Source: Pseudolabrys sp. (GTDB taxonomy: Bacteria > Pseudomonadota > Alphaproteobacteria > Rhizobiales > Xanthobacteraceae). Taken from it: 37,812 nucleotides of DNA. Made by a program: the position numbers and the translations under genes. The number at the start of each line of letters is the position of its first letter. Within the stretch, counting starts at the first letter, position 1. The notes below the pieces were generated by a model. It was not told where the DNA came from. It was given only the letters and a program-made list of their open reading frames with translations, and searched no databases. Positions 26,801 through 34,474 of this stretch are shown piece by piece. The stretch covers positions 1 to 37,812 of the forward strand of contig JADGGK010000026.1 in the NCBI GenBank assembly GCA_019689975.1. Reading direction: 5' to 3'.

Positions 26801-27451
26801 CGCGACGCGCCGCTGAACGGCGATCTGCGTCTGCGTGCACGCGACCACCATCAGGTGGTCTATCTGGAGACGTCCGATGCCGGCGCGCTGTTCCGTTTCA
26901 CGGACATGTATCCGCGGATGTTCGGCGGCCGCATGTGGCTCGCCATGGATCCGCCGACGCAGGACCACTCGCCGCAGATCGGGCATCTCTATATCGGCGA
27001 TTTCGTCGTGCGCGGCGAACAGGCACTCGAACGCGTCGTTGCCGGCGCGCCCGGCCAGCCGCATGCCGGCGTCGAATTCACCGAGCTGCGTTGCGACTTC
27101 ACCCGTACGCCCGGCTTGATGACCGTGCGCGACGGCGTGGTGCGCGGGCCGCTGGTCGGCGCCACGATCGAAGGCAGCATCGATTACCTGCGCGACGATG
27201 TGCACCTGCGCGGCACCTTCGTGCCGTTCTACGGCCTCAACAACATGTTCGGACAGATTCCGATCGTGGGCTTGTTCCTGGGTGGCGGGAGCAACGAGGG
27301 ACTCGTCGGCGTCGCCTATGAGGCGGTCGGCCCGCCGAGCGCGCCCCGGATAAGCGTCAACATCGCCACCGCCATCGCTCCCGGCCTGCTGCGCAAATTC
27401 GTGCCGAACCCGGGCGCGTTCGACCCCAATGCCTATCAGCCGGAGCGTTGA
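23822..27451 (+). CDS. Large AsmA-like / DUF3971 envelope protein (YhdP/TamB superfamily)
   Basis: This is a very long (1209 aa) membrane-anchored periplasmic protein. A basic cytoplasmic N-terminus (about 1-73) is followed by one transmembrane helix (about 74-96), then a long repetitive beta-rich region with DUF3971-like features and a C-terminal AsmA_2-type domain (FVPFYGLNNMFGQIPIVGLFLGGGSNEGLVG, about 1135-1165). The AsmA/YhdP/TamB family forms elongated grooves thought to carry phospholipids between inner and outer membranes. ATG 23822 is the earliest start; the extended Arg-rich N-terminus suggests that a later start is possible. It converges with tyrS, with only 7 bp between the stop codons. 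Confidence 0.85.
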   Translation: MTGDARHRRSVFAPLGGGHSPRARHDSHRGPRHGRPHRWRPAVLLRPWRARAQRYLTAAWRGLARLARQRWMRRMLVAAGAAAALVLMSLGALWWRLSQGPIELDVVTPWLVAAIEDNFGGKHTVTVGGTQIERDENGGTSLRLRDIVVRDADGTVVASAPKAEVGLSGFSLLRGQMRAQSLNLVGAEMSVRIENDGRVTVFAGADKRPIATALPASTPPAAPRAESAKANAPAPPLGGELADVAGLLAWIDGLGATGLDGHDLRELGLKNGHLVVDDRRNGKHWTFDRINASLRRPERGGIVFRLESDNPRRPWVLSAALRPLGDGLRAVGIEARQVSIRDLLLALRVKEGDVDADLPLSASIRAEIAADGTLRLVQGQLLVGAGTIVDRGGSQAVTIPVDHGDVRFSWDAGRRLLVVPFQVQSAGNQYTMRATVEAPADNGGVWRVAIGRNDPVIDPVILGPLADDEGISLNHVNIRARLDTVRRRLDIEQGDVGRIDTRPLHNVGFAVTGSVDYSTPDPHVAFGVAATRMPIAVMRRLWPVLAAAHLRKWVGDHVSSGIVERIVIAGNAPLSTFASDGPPTPDDGLSIDLETSATTLKPVADLPAIRDADLTAHITGRTATVNLGRGTVEVAPGRKLSIANGVFRVADTHQKPAVAHVQFRLDGGVPAAAMLLQNNILRDEMGLALDPESSRGTVATQVALDLPLSREQATDAIRYVINAELASFAADKMLMGQKLEAASLQVTADNAGFQVKGDVKINGIPAAIVLSRQKSEPDALLQLEASLDEAARRRLGINLGTTVAGSIPVKVSGRVGDSRGDDRFALEADLTPVAIDDLLPGWQKPAGKAARFTATLTRSEKTARFDDIAISGSGANVKGSAEVDNAGDLVSANLPVFALSSGDKMSLKAERGGDGALRVTMRGDVYDGRNFVKSVLAGPAADAKRTQKPTDLDLDVKIGAVAGYNGETLRGLELKLTRRSGRIRVFTLKAKIGRDAPLNGDLRLRARDHHQVVYLETSDAGALFRFTDMYPRMFGGRMWLAMDPPTQDHSPQIGHLYIGDFVVRGEQALERVVAGAPGQPHAGVEFTELRCDFTRTPGLMTVRDGVVRGPLVGATIEGSIDYLRDDVHLRGTFVPFYGLNNMFGQIPIVGLFLGGGSNEGLVGVAYEAVGPPSAPRISVNIATAIAPGLLRKFVPNPGAFDPNAYQPER

Positions 27452-27458
27452 GGCGCGT

Positions 27459-28715
27459 TCATACCGGCTTCAGCAGTACGTGGCGCTTGCGGCCCAGCGA
27501 CAGCTTGATGACGCCGGCGGCGGTAAGGTCGTGGGCCGTCAGGATCATTTTCTCGTCGGCCACCGTGCGGTCGTTGACCCTTAATCCGCCGGACCGGATC
27601 TGACGGCGGGCTTCGCTGTTGGAGGCGACGAGCCCCGCCTTCTCGGCAAAGGCGACGAGCACGCCGAGTCCCCGTTCCAGGTCGGCACGGGCGATCTCGA
27701 CCGTCGGCAAGGTCTCCGCGAGCGTGCCCTCCTCGAAGGTTCGGCGCGCGGTCTCGGCCGCGGCCTCGGCGGCGGCGCGTCCGTGCACCAGGGCGGTTGC
27801 CTCGGTCGCCAGCATCTTCTTCGCCTCGTTGATTTCCGCGCCCTTGAGCGCGGAGAGCCGCGCGATCTCCGACAGCGGGAGCACGGTGAACAGCTTGAGA
27901 AAGCGGACGACGTCGCCGTCTTCGGTGTTGCGCCAGTATTGCCAGTAGTCGTAGGGGCTCACGAGATCGGCATTGAGCCATACCGCGCCGGCGGCCGTCT
28001 TGCCCATCTTGGCGCCCGAGGACGTGGTGATGAGCGGGGAGGTAAGCGCGAAAAGCTGCGCGTTGAGCATGCGGCGGCCGAGGTCGATGCCGTTGACGAT
28101 GTTTCCCCATTGGTCCGAGCCGCCCATCTGCAGGATGCAGCCGTAGCGACGGTGCAGCTCGACGAAATCATAGGCCTGCAGCACCATGTAGTTGAATTCA
28201 AGGAAGGACAGTTCCTGCTGGCGCTCGAGGCGAAGCTTCACCGCATCGAAGGACAGCATGCGATTGACCGAGAAGTGTCGACCGATGTCCCGCAGAAAAT
28301 CGATGTAATTGAGCCGGTTGAGCCAGTCGGCGTTGTTCGCCATGACGGCATTGCCGCCTTCGCCCTCGAATTTGAGGAATCGCGAAAAGATCGCGCGGAT
28401 GCCCTTGAGGTTGCGGTCGATCGCCTCGTCGCTGAGCATGCGGCGGCTCTCGTCCTTGCCGCTCGGGTCGCCGACGCGGGTCGTGCCGCCGCCCATCAGC
28501 ACGATGGGTCGATGGCCGGTCTGCTGCAACCAATAGAGCATCATGATCGGCAGCAGCGAGCCGACGTGCAGCGAGGGCGCGGTGCAGTCGAAACCGATAT
28601 AGGCGGTTATCGTTTCGGACTTCGCCCGCGCATCGAGGGCGTCCGGCTCGGACACCTGGTGGATGAATCCGCGCTCGGCAAGGATGGCGAGGAAATCCGA
28701 TCGGTAAGTGCTCAT
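27459..28715 (-). CDS. tyrS: Tyrosyl-tRNA synthetase
   Basis: This class I synthetase charges tRNA-Tyr. The 418-aa length fits the TyrRS-S type. The HIGH-equivalent motif is HVGS starting at H50 ([12 protein letters not shown]), the tyrosine pocket includes YMVLQAYDF and [11 protein letters not shown], and the KMSKS-equivalent is KMGKT at 236-240. An S4 RNA-binding domain ends the protein ([15 protein letters not shown]). It is divergent from anmK, an association also seen in enterobacteria. A 14-bp palindrome lies 10 bp upstream of its start. All motifs are intact. Confidence 0.98.
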   Translation of the reverse strand: MSTYRSDFLAILAERGFIHQVSEPDALDARAKSETITAYIGFDCTAPSLHVGSLLPIMMLYWLQQTGHRPIVLMGGGTTRVGDPSGKDESRRMLSDEAIDRNLKGIRAIFSRFLKFEGEGGNAVMANNADWLNRLNYIDFLRDIGRHFSVNRMLSFDAVKLRLERQQELSFLEFNYMVLQAYDFVELHRRYGCILQMGGSDQWGNIVNGIDLGRRMLNAQLFALTSPLITTSSGAKMGKTAAGAVWLNADLVSPYDYWQYWRNTEDGDVVRFLKLFTVLPLSEIARLSALKGAEINEAKKMLATEATALVHGRAAAEAAAETARRTFEEGTLAETLPTVEIARADLERGLGVLVAFAEKAGLVASNSEARRQIRSGGLRVNDRTVADEKMILTAHDLTAAGVIKLSLGRKRHVLLKPV

Positions 28716-28724
28716 GTCAGGACT

Positions 28725-28738
28725 CGCGACCGGTCGCG
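28725..28738. promoter_or_regulatory. 14-bp perfect palindrome between tyrS and anmK
   Basis: CGCGACCGGTCGCG is perfectly self-complementary and lies 10 bp upstream of the tyrS start in the 80-bp divergent gap. It could be an operator or a leader hairpin for tyrS. No T-box features are seen. Confidence 0.35.
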
Positions 28739-28795
28739 TTCCGGCCGCCGCTGGTGTAACAGGTCCGCCGTCGGATTCAACTCAGGGGGTGGTGT

Positions 28796-29911
28796 TTGAC
28801 GGCTGGGGTGGTGGCGGCCATCGGTTTGATGAGCGGGACCTCGCTCGACGGCGTCGACGTGGCGCTGATCGAGACCGACGGCGAGCGCGTCATGGGCTTC
28901 GGCCCGACGGGCTATCGATCTTATTCGGAGGCCGAGCGCGCCCTGTTGCGGCGCGCCTTGGAGGAAGGCTCACGCCTCACCGATCGGCACGCGCGGCCGA
29001 GCGTGCTCGCCGAGGCGGAGGACTTCGTCACCCGGGCGCACGCCGCGACCGTGACGGAGTTTATCGCCCGCAACGGGATCGATCGCACGCGGGTCGCCGT
29101 GGTCGGCTTTCATGGCCAGACCGTGCTGCATCGGCCCGCCGCGGGGCTTACGGTGCAGATCGGCGACGGGAAGGCACTCGCCCGACAAATTGGGCTGCCG
29201 GTGGTCTACGACTTCCGCGCCGCCGACGTGGCCGCCGGAGGCCAGGGCGCGCCGCTGGTGCCGGTCTTTCACCAGGCGCTGGCGCGCGAGCTTGACCGAC
29301 CCCGTCCGATCGCCGTGCTCAATGTCGGCGGCGTCGCCAATCTCACCTATGTGGACGGCGGCGATCCGATTGCCTGTGATACCGGACCCGGCAACGCGCT
29401 GATCGACGATTTCATGCGCGCGCGCACCGGCGCGCCGCTCGATCGCGACGGCGATCAGGCGGCGCGCGGTCGCGTCGATACCGGATTCGTCGCCCGCGTG
29501 CTGGCCGATCCGTTCTTCGACCGCCGCTATCCGAAATCGCTCGATCGCAATTCCTTCTCCTTCGCCAGGATCGGTCTTCCGGAGCTGTCGGTGGCCGACG
29601 GCGCCGCGACCCTGTCGGCGCTGACGGCGGCCGCCGTGGCGCGCGTCGTGCGGCTGCTTCCGGCTCCGCCCAAGGTCTGGATCGTGGCGGGGGGCGGCGC
29701 GCGCAACCCGACCCTGATGCGCATGCTGGCCGAACAGCTCCGACCGGCGAGCGTCGAGACCGCCGAAGCGGCCGGCTGGTCGGCCGACGCCCTGGAAGCG
29801 CAGGCATTCGCCTTTCTCGCGGTGCGCAGCCTGCGTGGCCTGCCGCTCACCTTCCCGACCACGACCGGCGCGCCGCGGCCGCTCGAGGGCGGGCGGCTGG
29901 CGCGGCCTTGA
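28796..29911 (+). CDS. anmK: Anhydro-N-acetylmuramic acid kinase
   Basis: AnmK phosphorylates and opens 1,6-anhydro-MurNAc released during peptidoglycan turnover, giving MurNAc-6-phosphate for recycling. The 371-aa length is normal. Key blocks are GLMSGTSLDGVDVALIE (ATP and substrate loop, 10-26), VGFHGQTVLHRP, VYDFRAADVAAGGQGAPLVP and VLNVGGVANLTYV, followed by CDTGPGNALIDD. The most likely start is TTG 28796, because AGGGGGT lies 5 bp upstream and no ATG fits; GTG codons a few residues later are alternatives. It fits the peptidoglycan genes elsewhere in the window, although it is not in an operon with them. Confidence 0.95.
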   Translation: MTAGVVAAIGLMSGTSLDGVDVALIETDGERVMGFGPTGYRSYSEAERALLRRALEEGSRLTDRHARPSVLAEAEDFVTRAHAATVTEFIARNGIDRTRVAVVGFHGQTVLHRPAAGLTVQIGDGKALARQIGLPVVYDFRAADVAAGGQGAPLVPVFHQALARELDRPRPIAVLNVGGVANLTYVDGGDPIACDTGPGNALIDDFMRARTGAPLDRDGDQAARGRVDTGFVARVLADPFFDRRYPKSLDRNSFSFARIGLPELSVADGAATLSALTAAAVARVVRLLPAPPKVWIVAGGGARNPTLMRMLAEQLRPASVETAEAAGWSADALEAQAFAFLAVRSLRGLPLTFPTTTGAPRPLEGGRLARP

Positions 29912-30012
29912 GCGGCACCCATGGCGGAACTTTTACCCATCCGCGGGCGTAGAATTGACCGGGCCCCATGGCTGGTGCACGGTCTCCGGCCACTTCCAGA
30001 CCACGGCGATCC

Positions 30013-31083
30013 ATGCTGACCGGAGAAATCGCACGGGCGCTCTCGGCGCGCATCGAGGGGGACGAGTCGATCAAGATCGATCGTCTGGTGCATCCGGCCT
30101 GCGCCGAAGGGCCCTCCGATCTCGCGCTGGCAATGAGCCAAGAGGCGGCCGCGGCGCTCGCCGGGAGCAAGGCGCAGGCGGTGGTGGTTCTGGCGAAGAA
30201 CGGCGATCGCTCCTTGCTCGGCGACTTCAAGGCGGTCATTTCGATCGACGAGGCCCGGTCGGCTCTCGCCAAGCTCACGGCGCTGTTCGATCGCGGCCCC
30301 GCGATCGCGGAGGGCGTCCATCCGACGGCGGTGGTCGCGCCCGACGCCGTGATCGGCGAGGGCGTGCGCATCGGCGCTTATAGCGTGATCGGCGCGCGCA
30401 GCAGGATCGGCGCGGCCACGACCATCATGCCGCACGTCACCGTGGGCAGTGGCGTGCGCATCGGTGCCCAATGTTTGTTTCATTCCGGCGTGCGAATTGG
30501 CCACGACGTGGTCATCGGGAACCGCGTCATCGTCCATTCCAACGCCGTCATTGGATCGGACGGTTTCAGCTATGCTCCCGATCTGAACTCTCCCATCGGC
30601 TTCACCGCCGACGTGAAGGTGACGCGCATCCACTCGCTGGGAAATGTCGAGATCGGCGACGACGTCGAGATCGGCGCCGGCACGACCATCGACCGGGCCA
30701 CGGTGCAGACCACCCGGATCGGCCGCGGCACCAAAATCGACAATCTGGTTCATATCGGCCACAATGTGGTCATCGGCGAAAGCTGTATCTTGGCTGGAAT
30801 GGTGGGGATTTCGGGCAGCGTGACGATCGGCGACCGGGTGCGCATCGCCGGGCGGGCGGGAATCAGCGACCATGTGCGGGTGGGCGACGAAGCGGTGATC
30901 GGGCCCGGCTCGGGGGTTGCGACCAACGTAGAAGCCGGCGCCTTCGTCTTGGGCTATCCGGCGATCCCGCGCGAGCGCGCGCTGGAACAATTCGTGTATG
31001 GCGGCCGGCAGAAGCGGCTGCACCGACGAGTGGACGAAATGGCGTCGCGGCTCGACGCATTGGAACGAATGGTAAAGAAATGA
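30013..31083 (+). CDS. lpxD: LpxD-type UDP-3-O-acylglucosamine N-acyltransferase (second-locus form)
   Basis: LpxD transfers a 3-hydroxyacyl chain from ACP to the 2-amino group of the lipid A precursor. The protein has the LpxD uridine-binding N-domain (about 1-95), a left-handed beta-helix of hexapeptide repeats (about 100-300) and a C-terminal helix ([19 protein letters not shown]). The catalytic histidine is likely H250 in [20 protein letters not shown] matches the substrate loop. ATG 30013 (356 aa) begins where family similarity begins; ATG 29968 would add 15 residues. It is not beside bamA, fabZ or lpxA, and is followed by ACP, ketosynthase and SDR genes with overlapping or 1-bp junctions, suggesting a paralogue with a dedicated acyl donor. 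Confidence 0.88.
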   Translation: MLTGEIARALSARIEGDESIKIDRLVHPACAEGPSDLALAMSQEAAAALAGSKAQAVVVLAKNGDRSLLGDFKAVISIDEARSALAKLTALFDRGPAIAEGVHPTAVVAPDAVIGEGVRIGAYSVIGARSRIGAATTIMPHVTVGSGVRIGAQCLFHSGVRIGHDVVIGNRVIVHSNAVIGSDGFSYAPDLNSPIGFTADVKVTRIHSLGNVEIGDDVEIGAGTTIDRATVQTTRIGRGTKIDNLVHIGHNVVIGESCILAGMVGISGSVTIGDRVRIAGRAGISDHVRVGDEAVIGPGSGVATNVEAGAFVLGYPAIPRERALEQFVYGGRQKRLHRRVDEMASRLDALERMVKK

Positions 31084-31100
31084 CAGGGGCCTCAAGCTCG

Positions 31101-31358
31101 ATGAGTGACGTAGCCAACGATGTGATCGCGATCATCGCCAAGAAGGTCCGTGTTCCGAACCATCCCAAGATCGAATTGAGCGATCGGTTGGAGGATCTGG
31201 GGCTGGAGTCGCTCGATGCGGTCGAGATGATTTTCGACCTCGAGGAGAAATTCGACATTCAGATTCCCTACAACGCCAACACGACTCGTACCGAGTTCGA
31301 CACGGTCGGCGACGTGGTCGGCGCCATCCAGAAGCTGGTCGACAAGAAGAATTCCTGA
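31101..31358 (+). CDS. Specialised acyl carrier protein
   Basis: This 85-aa acyl carrier protein holds growing acyl chains on a phosphopantetheine arm. The attachment site is S37 in LGLESLDAVEM; the usual aspartate before the serine (DSL) is glutamate here, a conservative but uncommon change. Helix II (AVEMIFDLEEKFDIQIP) is typical of ACPs. It is not AcpP by length or context and does not match AcpXL well; wording near NodF is closer. ATG 31101 is chosen; ATG 31080 overlaps the lpxD stop (ATGA) and would add seven residues. The ketosynthase begins one base after its stop, so the genes form one translation unit. Confidence 0.9.
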   Translation: MSDVANDVIAIIAKKVRVPNHPKIELSDRLEDLGLESLDAVEMIFDLEEKFDIQIPYNANTTRTEFDTVGDVVGAIQKLVDKKNS

Positions 31359-31359
31359 C

Positions 31360-32574
31360 GTGAACCGCGTCGTCGTCACCGGCCTCGGGGCCGTCACGCC
31401 GCTGGGGCACAACGCCGCCGCCTATTGGGACGGCTTGCAGCGCGGCGTCTCCGGGCTCGGGCCGATCACTCTGTCGGCGACGCCCGAGGAGCTCACGCAG
31501 AAGGTCGTCGCCGAAATCAAGGGATTCGATCCGCTCAAGCATTTCGACGAGCGCGAGCTTCCCACGCTCGACCGCGTCTCGCAGATCGCGATCGTGGCCG
31601 CGCGGGAGGCGATCGCGCAGTCCGGGATCGTCTTCGACCTGTCGCTGTCGGTGCGCACGGCCTGCATCATCGGCAGCGGGGTGGGCGGCATGACGACGCT
31701 CGACGACACCTATCGTCGCGTCTACCGGGACAACAAGAAGCGCGTCTATCCGCTCAGCATCCCCAGGCTGATGGTGAACGCACCGGCAAGCCAGATCTCC
31801 ATGCACTGCGGCCTGCGCGGGCCGGCCTTCGTGGTCGCGAGCGCCTGCGCCTCCGCGACCCACGCGATCGGCCTCGCGTTCCATATGGTGCGGTCGGGGG
31901 CCGTCGAGTGTGCGGTGACCGGAGGGTCGGAGGCATGCATCACCTTCGGGACCATGCGCGGCTGGGAGGCGATGCGGGTGATGGCACCCGAGGTTTGCCG
32001 CCCCTTCTCCATTGGCCGGGAAGGCATGCTCATCGGCGAGGGCGCGGCGGTTCTGGTGCTTGAACCGCTGGAGCGCGCGAAAGCCCGCGGCGCGGACATC
32101 ATCGCCGAAATCGTGGGCTTCGGCATGAGCGCGGACGCCGGCGACCTGACCGCGCCCGACGTCGAGGGCATGTCGCGCGCCATGCAATGGGCGCTCGAAG
32201 ACGCGGGCCTGTCGCCGCAGGACGTGCAATATGTCAACGCCCACGGCACCGGCACGGCCGCCAATGACGAGACGGAGACAAGAGCCTTGCACAAGGTCTT
32301 CGGCAATCATGCAAGGAGCCTTGCAATCTCGTCCACCAAATCAATGGTCGGCCACGCGCTCGGGGCGGCCGGGGCGCTGGAGATGGTGGCGACCGTCATG
32401 GCCGTGCGCGACGGCGTGGCGCCGCCGACCATCGCCTATCTCGGTCCCGATCCGGCCTGCGATCTCGACTATGTTCCCAATGTCGCGCGCAAGATGGATA
32501 TCGACGTGGCGCTGTCGAACTCGTTTGCTTTCGGGGGCCTCAACGCCGTGCTGGTCGCGAAGAAATATTCGTGA
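31360..32574 (+). CDS. Beta-ketoacyl-ACP synthase, FabF/NodE-like
   Basis: This is a condensing enzyme that elongates acyl-ACP with malonyl-ACP. The 404-aa protein has the complete Cys-His-His triad: C163 in VASACASATHAIG, H295 in NAHGTGTAAND and H332 in SMVGHALGAAGALEM, plus K327. The wording of the C-terminal half (NAHGTGTAANDETET, STKSM, PDPACDLDYVPNVARK) resembles NodE and rhizobial FabF-like enzymes more than housekeeping FabF. It starts at GTG 31360, one base after the ACP stop, and overlaps the SDR start by 4 bp. With the ACP it probably makes a dedicated chain, for which the LpxD-type gene upstream is the natural acceptor enzyme. Confidence 0.92.
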   Translation: MNRVVVTGLGAVTPLGHNAAAYWDGLQRGVSGLGPITLSATPEELTQKVVAEIKGFDPLKHFDERELPTLDRVSQIAIVAAREAIAQSGIVFDLSLSVRTACIIGSGVGGMTTLDDTYRRVYRDNKKRVYPLSIPRLMVNAPASQISMHCGLRGPAFVVASACASATHAIGLAFHMVRSGAVECAVTGGSEACITFGTMRGWEAMRVMAPEVCRPFSIGREGMLIGEGAAVLVLEPLERAKARGADIIAEIVGFGMSADAGDLTAPDVEGMSRAMQWALEDAGLSPQDVQYVNAHGTGTAANDETETRALHKVFGNHARSLAISSTKSMVGHALGAAGALEMVATVMAVRDGVAPPTIAYLGPDPACDLDYVPNVARKMDIDVALSNSFAFGGLNAVLVAKKYS

Positions 32575-33341
32575 AACCGGTCATGTTCGACCTTACCGGA
32601 CGCGTCGCCCTGGTCACCGGAGGAAACGGCGGGATCGGTCTCGGCATGGCGAGGGGCCTTGCCGCCGCGGGCGCGAGCATCGTCATCGCCGGCCGTGACG
32701 CGGCCAAGGCGAACCAGGCTTTGGCGGAGCTGACCGCGCTTGGCGCGGCTGCCGCATTCGTTCCGTTCGACGCGTTGCACGAAGCCTCGTGCAAGCAGGC
32801 GATCGCGGCTGCGACGCAAAAATTCGGCCGCCTCGATATCCTCGTCAACAATGCCGGCACCACCGTGCGCAAGCCGCCGCAGGAGATCACCGCCGAGGAG
32901 TGGCGGACCGTGATGGATACCAATCTCTCCGCCGCCTTCTTCTGCTCGCAGGCCGCCTATCCGCACATGGTGAAGGCGGGCGGCGGCAAGATCATCAATA
33001 TCGGCTCGATGATGTCGATCTTCGCGTCGTCCTACGCGGCGCCCTATGCGGCGAGCAAGGCAGGCATCGTGCAGCTGAGCCGCGCGCTCGCCGTCGCGTG
33101 GGCGAAGGACAATATCCAGGTCAACGCCATCCTGCCCGGATGGGTCGACACCCCCCTCACCCCGGCGGCGCGCATCGAGGTGCCGGGACTCAACGAACGC
33201 GTGCTCGCGCGCACGCCCGCCGCGCGGTGGGGATCGCCCGGCGATTTCGCCGGCATTGCCGTGTTCCTGGCGAGCCGCGCCGCCGATTTCATCACCGGCG
33301 CGGCGATCCCGGTCGACGGAGGATATTCGATCCAGACCTAG
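32571..33341 (+). CDS. SDR-family NAD(P)-dependent oxidoreductase (FabG/KduD-like)
   Basis: This 256-aa classical short-chain dehydrogenase has TGGNGGIG (16-23), NNAG (93-96), S146 and Y159-x-x-x-K163 (PYAASKAG). It ends with the usual ITGAAIPVDGGYS. GTG 32571 overlaps the ketosynthase stop (GTGA), which indicates translational coupling; ATG 32583 is an alternative start. By sequence wording it resembles KduD/gluconate-5-dehydrogenase types as much as FabG. By position it is the expected 3-ketoacyl-ACP reductase of the module. Substrate is inferred from context only. Confidence 0.9.
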   Translation: MKPVMFDLTGRVALVTGGNGGIGLGMARGLAAAGASIVIAGRDAAKANQALAELTALGAAAAFVPFDALHEASCKQAIAAATQKFGRLDILVNNAGTTVRKPPQEITAEEWRTVMDTNLSAAFFCSQAAYPHMVKAGGGKIINIGSMMSIFASSYAAPYAASKAGIVQLSRALAVAWAKDNIQVNAILPGWVDTPLTPAARIEVPGLNERVLARTPAARWGSPGDFAGIAVFLASRAADFITGAAIPVDGGYSIQT

Positions 33342-33450
33342 CGGGTCGGAAAAATGGGATAAGGTTGCCGCCACGAGTGAGCTGCGTTCACGCGGTCGGA
33401 AGCGAGTTGTGCAGAAGACCGCTGGCGCGGATCGCGGGGAAGAAATTGAC

Positions 33451-33541
33451 CCGTCGCGGCGAGCGAAGCGAGCCCATCCAGTACCGATCCTGTGATTCCG
33501 GATTGCGTCCTCGCCCCCTCGGGGCTTCCCGCCATGACGGG
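33451..33541. repeat. Diverged palindromic intergenic repeat
   Basis: This lies between the convergent SDR and alpha/beta hydrolase genes. It contains CGGCGAGCGAAGCGAGCCCA, then CATCCAG, and later CCGGATTGCGTCCTCGCCCC followed by CTCGGGGC and CGCCATGACGG. The arrangement of arms matches the 169-436 family with considerable divergence. The rest of 33342-33567 shows nothing recognisable. Possible function is termination between converging transcripts. Confidence 0.55.
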
Positions 33542-33567
33542 TCGGATCAATCCGATCGCAACCTGCT

Positions 33568-34230
33568 CTAAGCCGCGCTCGGCTTGCGCTCCATCTTCAG
33601 CCGCTTGTCGAGATAGGCGCCGATCTGCGCCAGCAGCGTGTCGATCTTGCCGTCGAAGAAGTGATTGGCGCCTGGCACGATCTTCTGCTCGATCACGATG
33701 CCCTTCTGCGTCTTGAGCTTCTCGACCAAGCTCGTGATGTCCTTGTGCGGCACGACGGCGTCCTTGTCGCCATGGATGATCAGACCGGAGGAGGGGCAGG
33801 GTGCAAGGAAGGAAAAGTCGTAGAGATTGGCCGGCGGGCAAATCGAGATGAAACCCTCGATCTCGGGACGGCGCATCAAAAGCTGCATGCCGATCCAGGC
33901 GCCGAAGGAGAAGCCCGCGATCCAACAGCTCTTCGCCTCGGGATTGATGCTCTGCGCCCAGTCGAGCGCCGCGGCCGCGTCCGACAATTCGCCCTGGCCG
34001 TGGTCGAACGAACCCTGGCTCCTGCCCACGCCGCGGAAATTGAAGCGCAGCGCGGAGAAGCCGCGGTGAACGAACGCATAATAGAGTTGATAGATGATCG
34101 GATGGTTCATCGTGCCCCCGAACTGCGGATGGGGGTGCAGGATGATGGCGATAGGCGCATTCTTCTGCCGTGCCGGGTGGTAACGGCCTTCGATGCGTCC
34201 CGCCGGACCGGTAAAGATGACCTCAGGCAT
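33568..34230 (-). CDS. Alpha/beta hydrolase
   Basis: This 220-aa cytoplasmic alpha/beta-fold hydrolase has the oxyanion region LHPHPQFGGTMNHP, the nucleophile elbow GFSFGA (serine near residue 118), an acid in HGDKDAVVPH, and the histidine in GANHFFDG. The protein is in the dienelactone-hydrolase-like/COG2945 group, often annotated simply as alpha/beta hydrolase and frequently found near the suf/isc locus in Rhizobiales. It is divergent from the cysteine desulfurase, sharing a 244-bp intergenic region with an Irr-like box. Substrate is unknown. Confidence 0.9.
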   Translation of the reverse strand: MPEVIFTGPAGRIEGRYHPARQKNAPIAIILHPHPQFGGTMNHPIIYQLYYAFVHRGFSALRFNFRGVGRSQGSFDHGQGELSDAAAALDWAQSINPEAKSCWIAGFSFGAWIGMQLLMRRPEIEGFISICPPANLYDFSFLAPCPSSGLIIHGDKDAVVPHKDITSLVEKLKTQKGIVIEQKIVPGANHFFDGKIDTLLAQIGAYLDKRLKMERKPSAA

Positions 34231-34318
34231 TACCGCTCACCTCGATCGCGACGACCACTTCATCCGCTGGGCGTTTCCGCTCTCGGACCGCCCGGGAACT
34301 CGCCATGTCGCACTCCAG

Positions 34319-34335
34319 TTTAGAGTTATTCCAAT
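34319..34335. promoter_or_regulatory. Irr/ICE-like box upstream of the suf operon
   Basis: TTTAGAGTTATTCCAAT matches 11 of 14 defined positions of the iron-control element TTTAGAA-N3-TTCTAAA bound by Irr in Bradyrhizobium and relatives. It stands out as AT-rich in GC-rich DNA and lies in the gap between the hydrolase and the cysteine desulfurase. Irr control of suf genes is established in Rhizobiales; the site itself is a prediction. TATAAT on the minus strand overlaps its end (34334-34339). Confidence 0.6.
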
Positions 34336-34474
34336 TATATAGATTCCGCTGGTCTGCGGAGCCATTCCGGCTATAAGGTCGCCGGCGGAAACCGGCTTCT
34401 AGCACGATCCGCGCGGCACCACGCAAGTTTTTGCCCGAGCCGGATGCGGAACATGAGTTAGTGACTGCAAGCTC

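Noticed and set aside
23900-27205. 1101-codon minus-strand frame opposite the AsmA-like gene
   Set aside because: The plus-strand protein has a transmembrane anchor and AsmA C-terminal features; the opposite frame is low-complexity Arg/Asp/His-rich with no recognisable domain.
31101-32574. nodF-nodE nodulation genes
   Set aside because: Sequence wording is NodF/NodE-like, but there are no nod box, nodABC or other nodulation genes, and an LpxD-type gene is in the same unit, so a lipid role is more likely.
34231-34474. A regulator gene (iscR/rirA-type) ahead of the suf operon
   Set aside because: The gap is only 244 bp and contains no open frame with helix-turn-helix or Rrf2 features; only the Irr-like box is supported.
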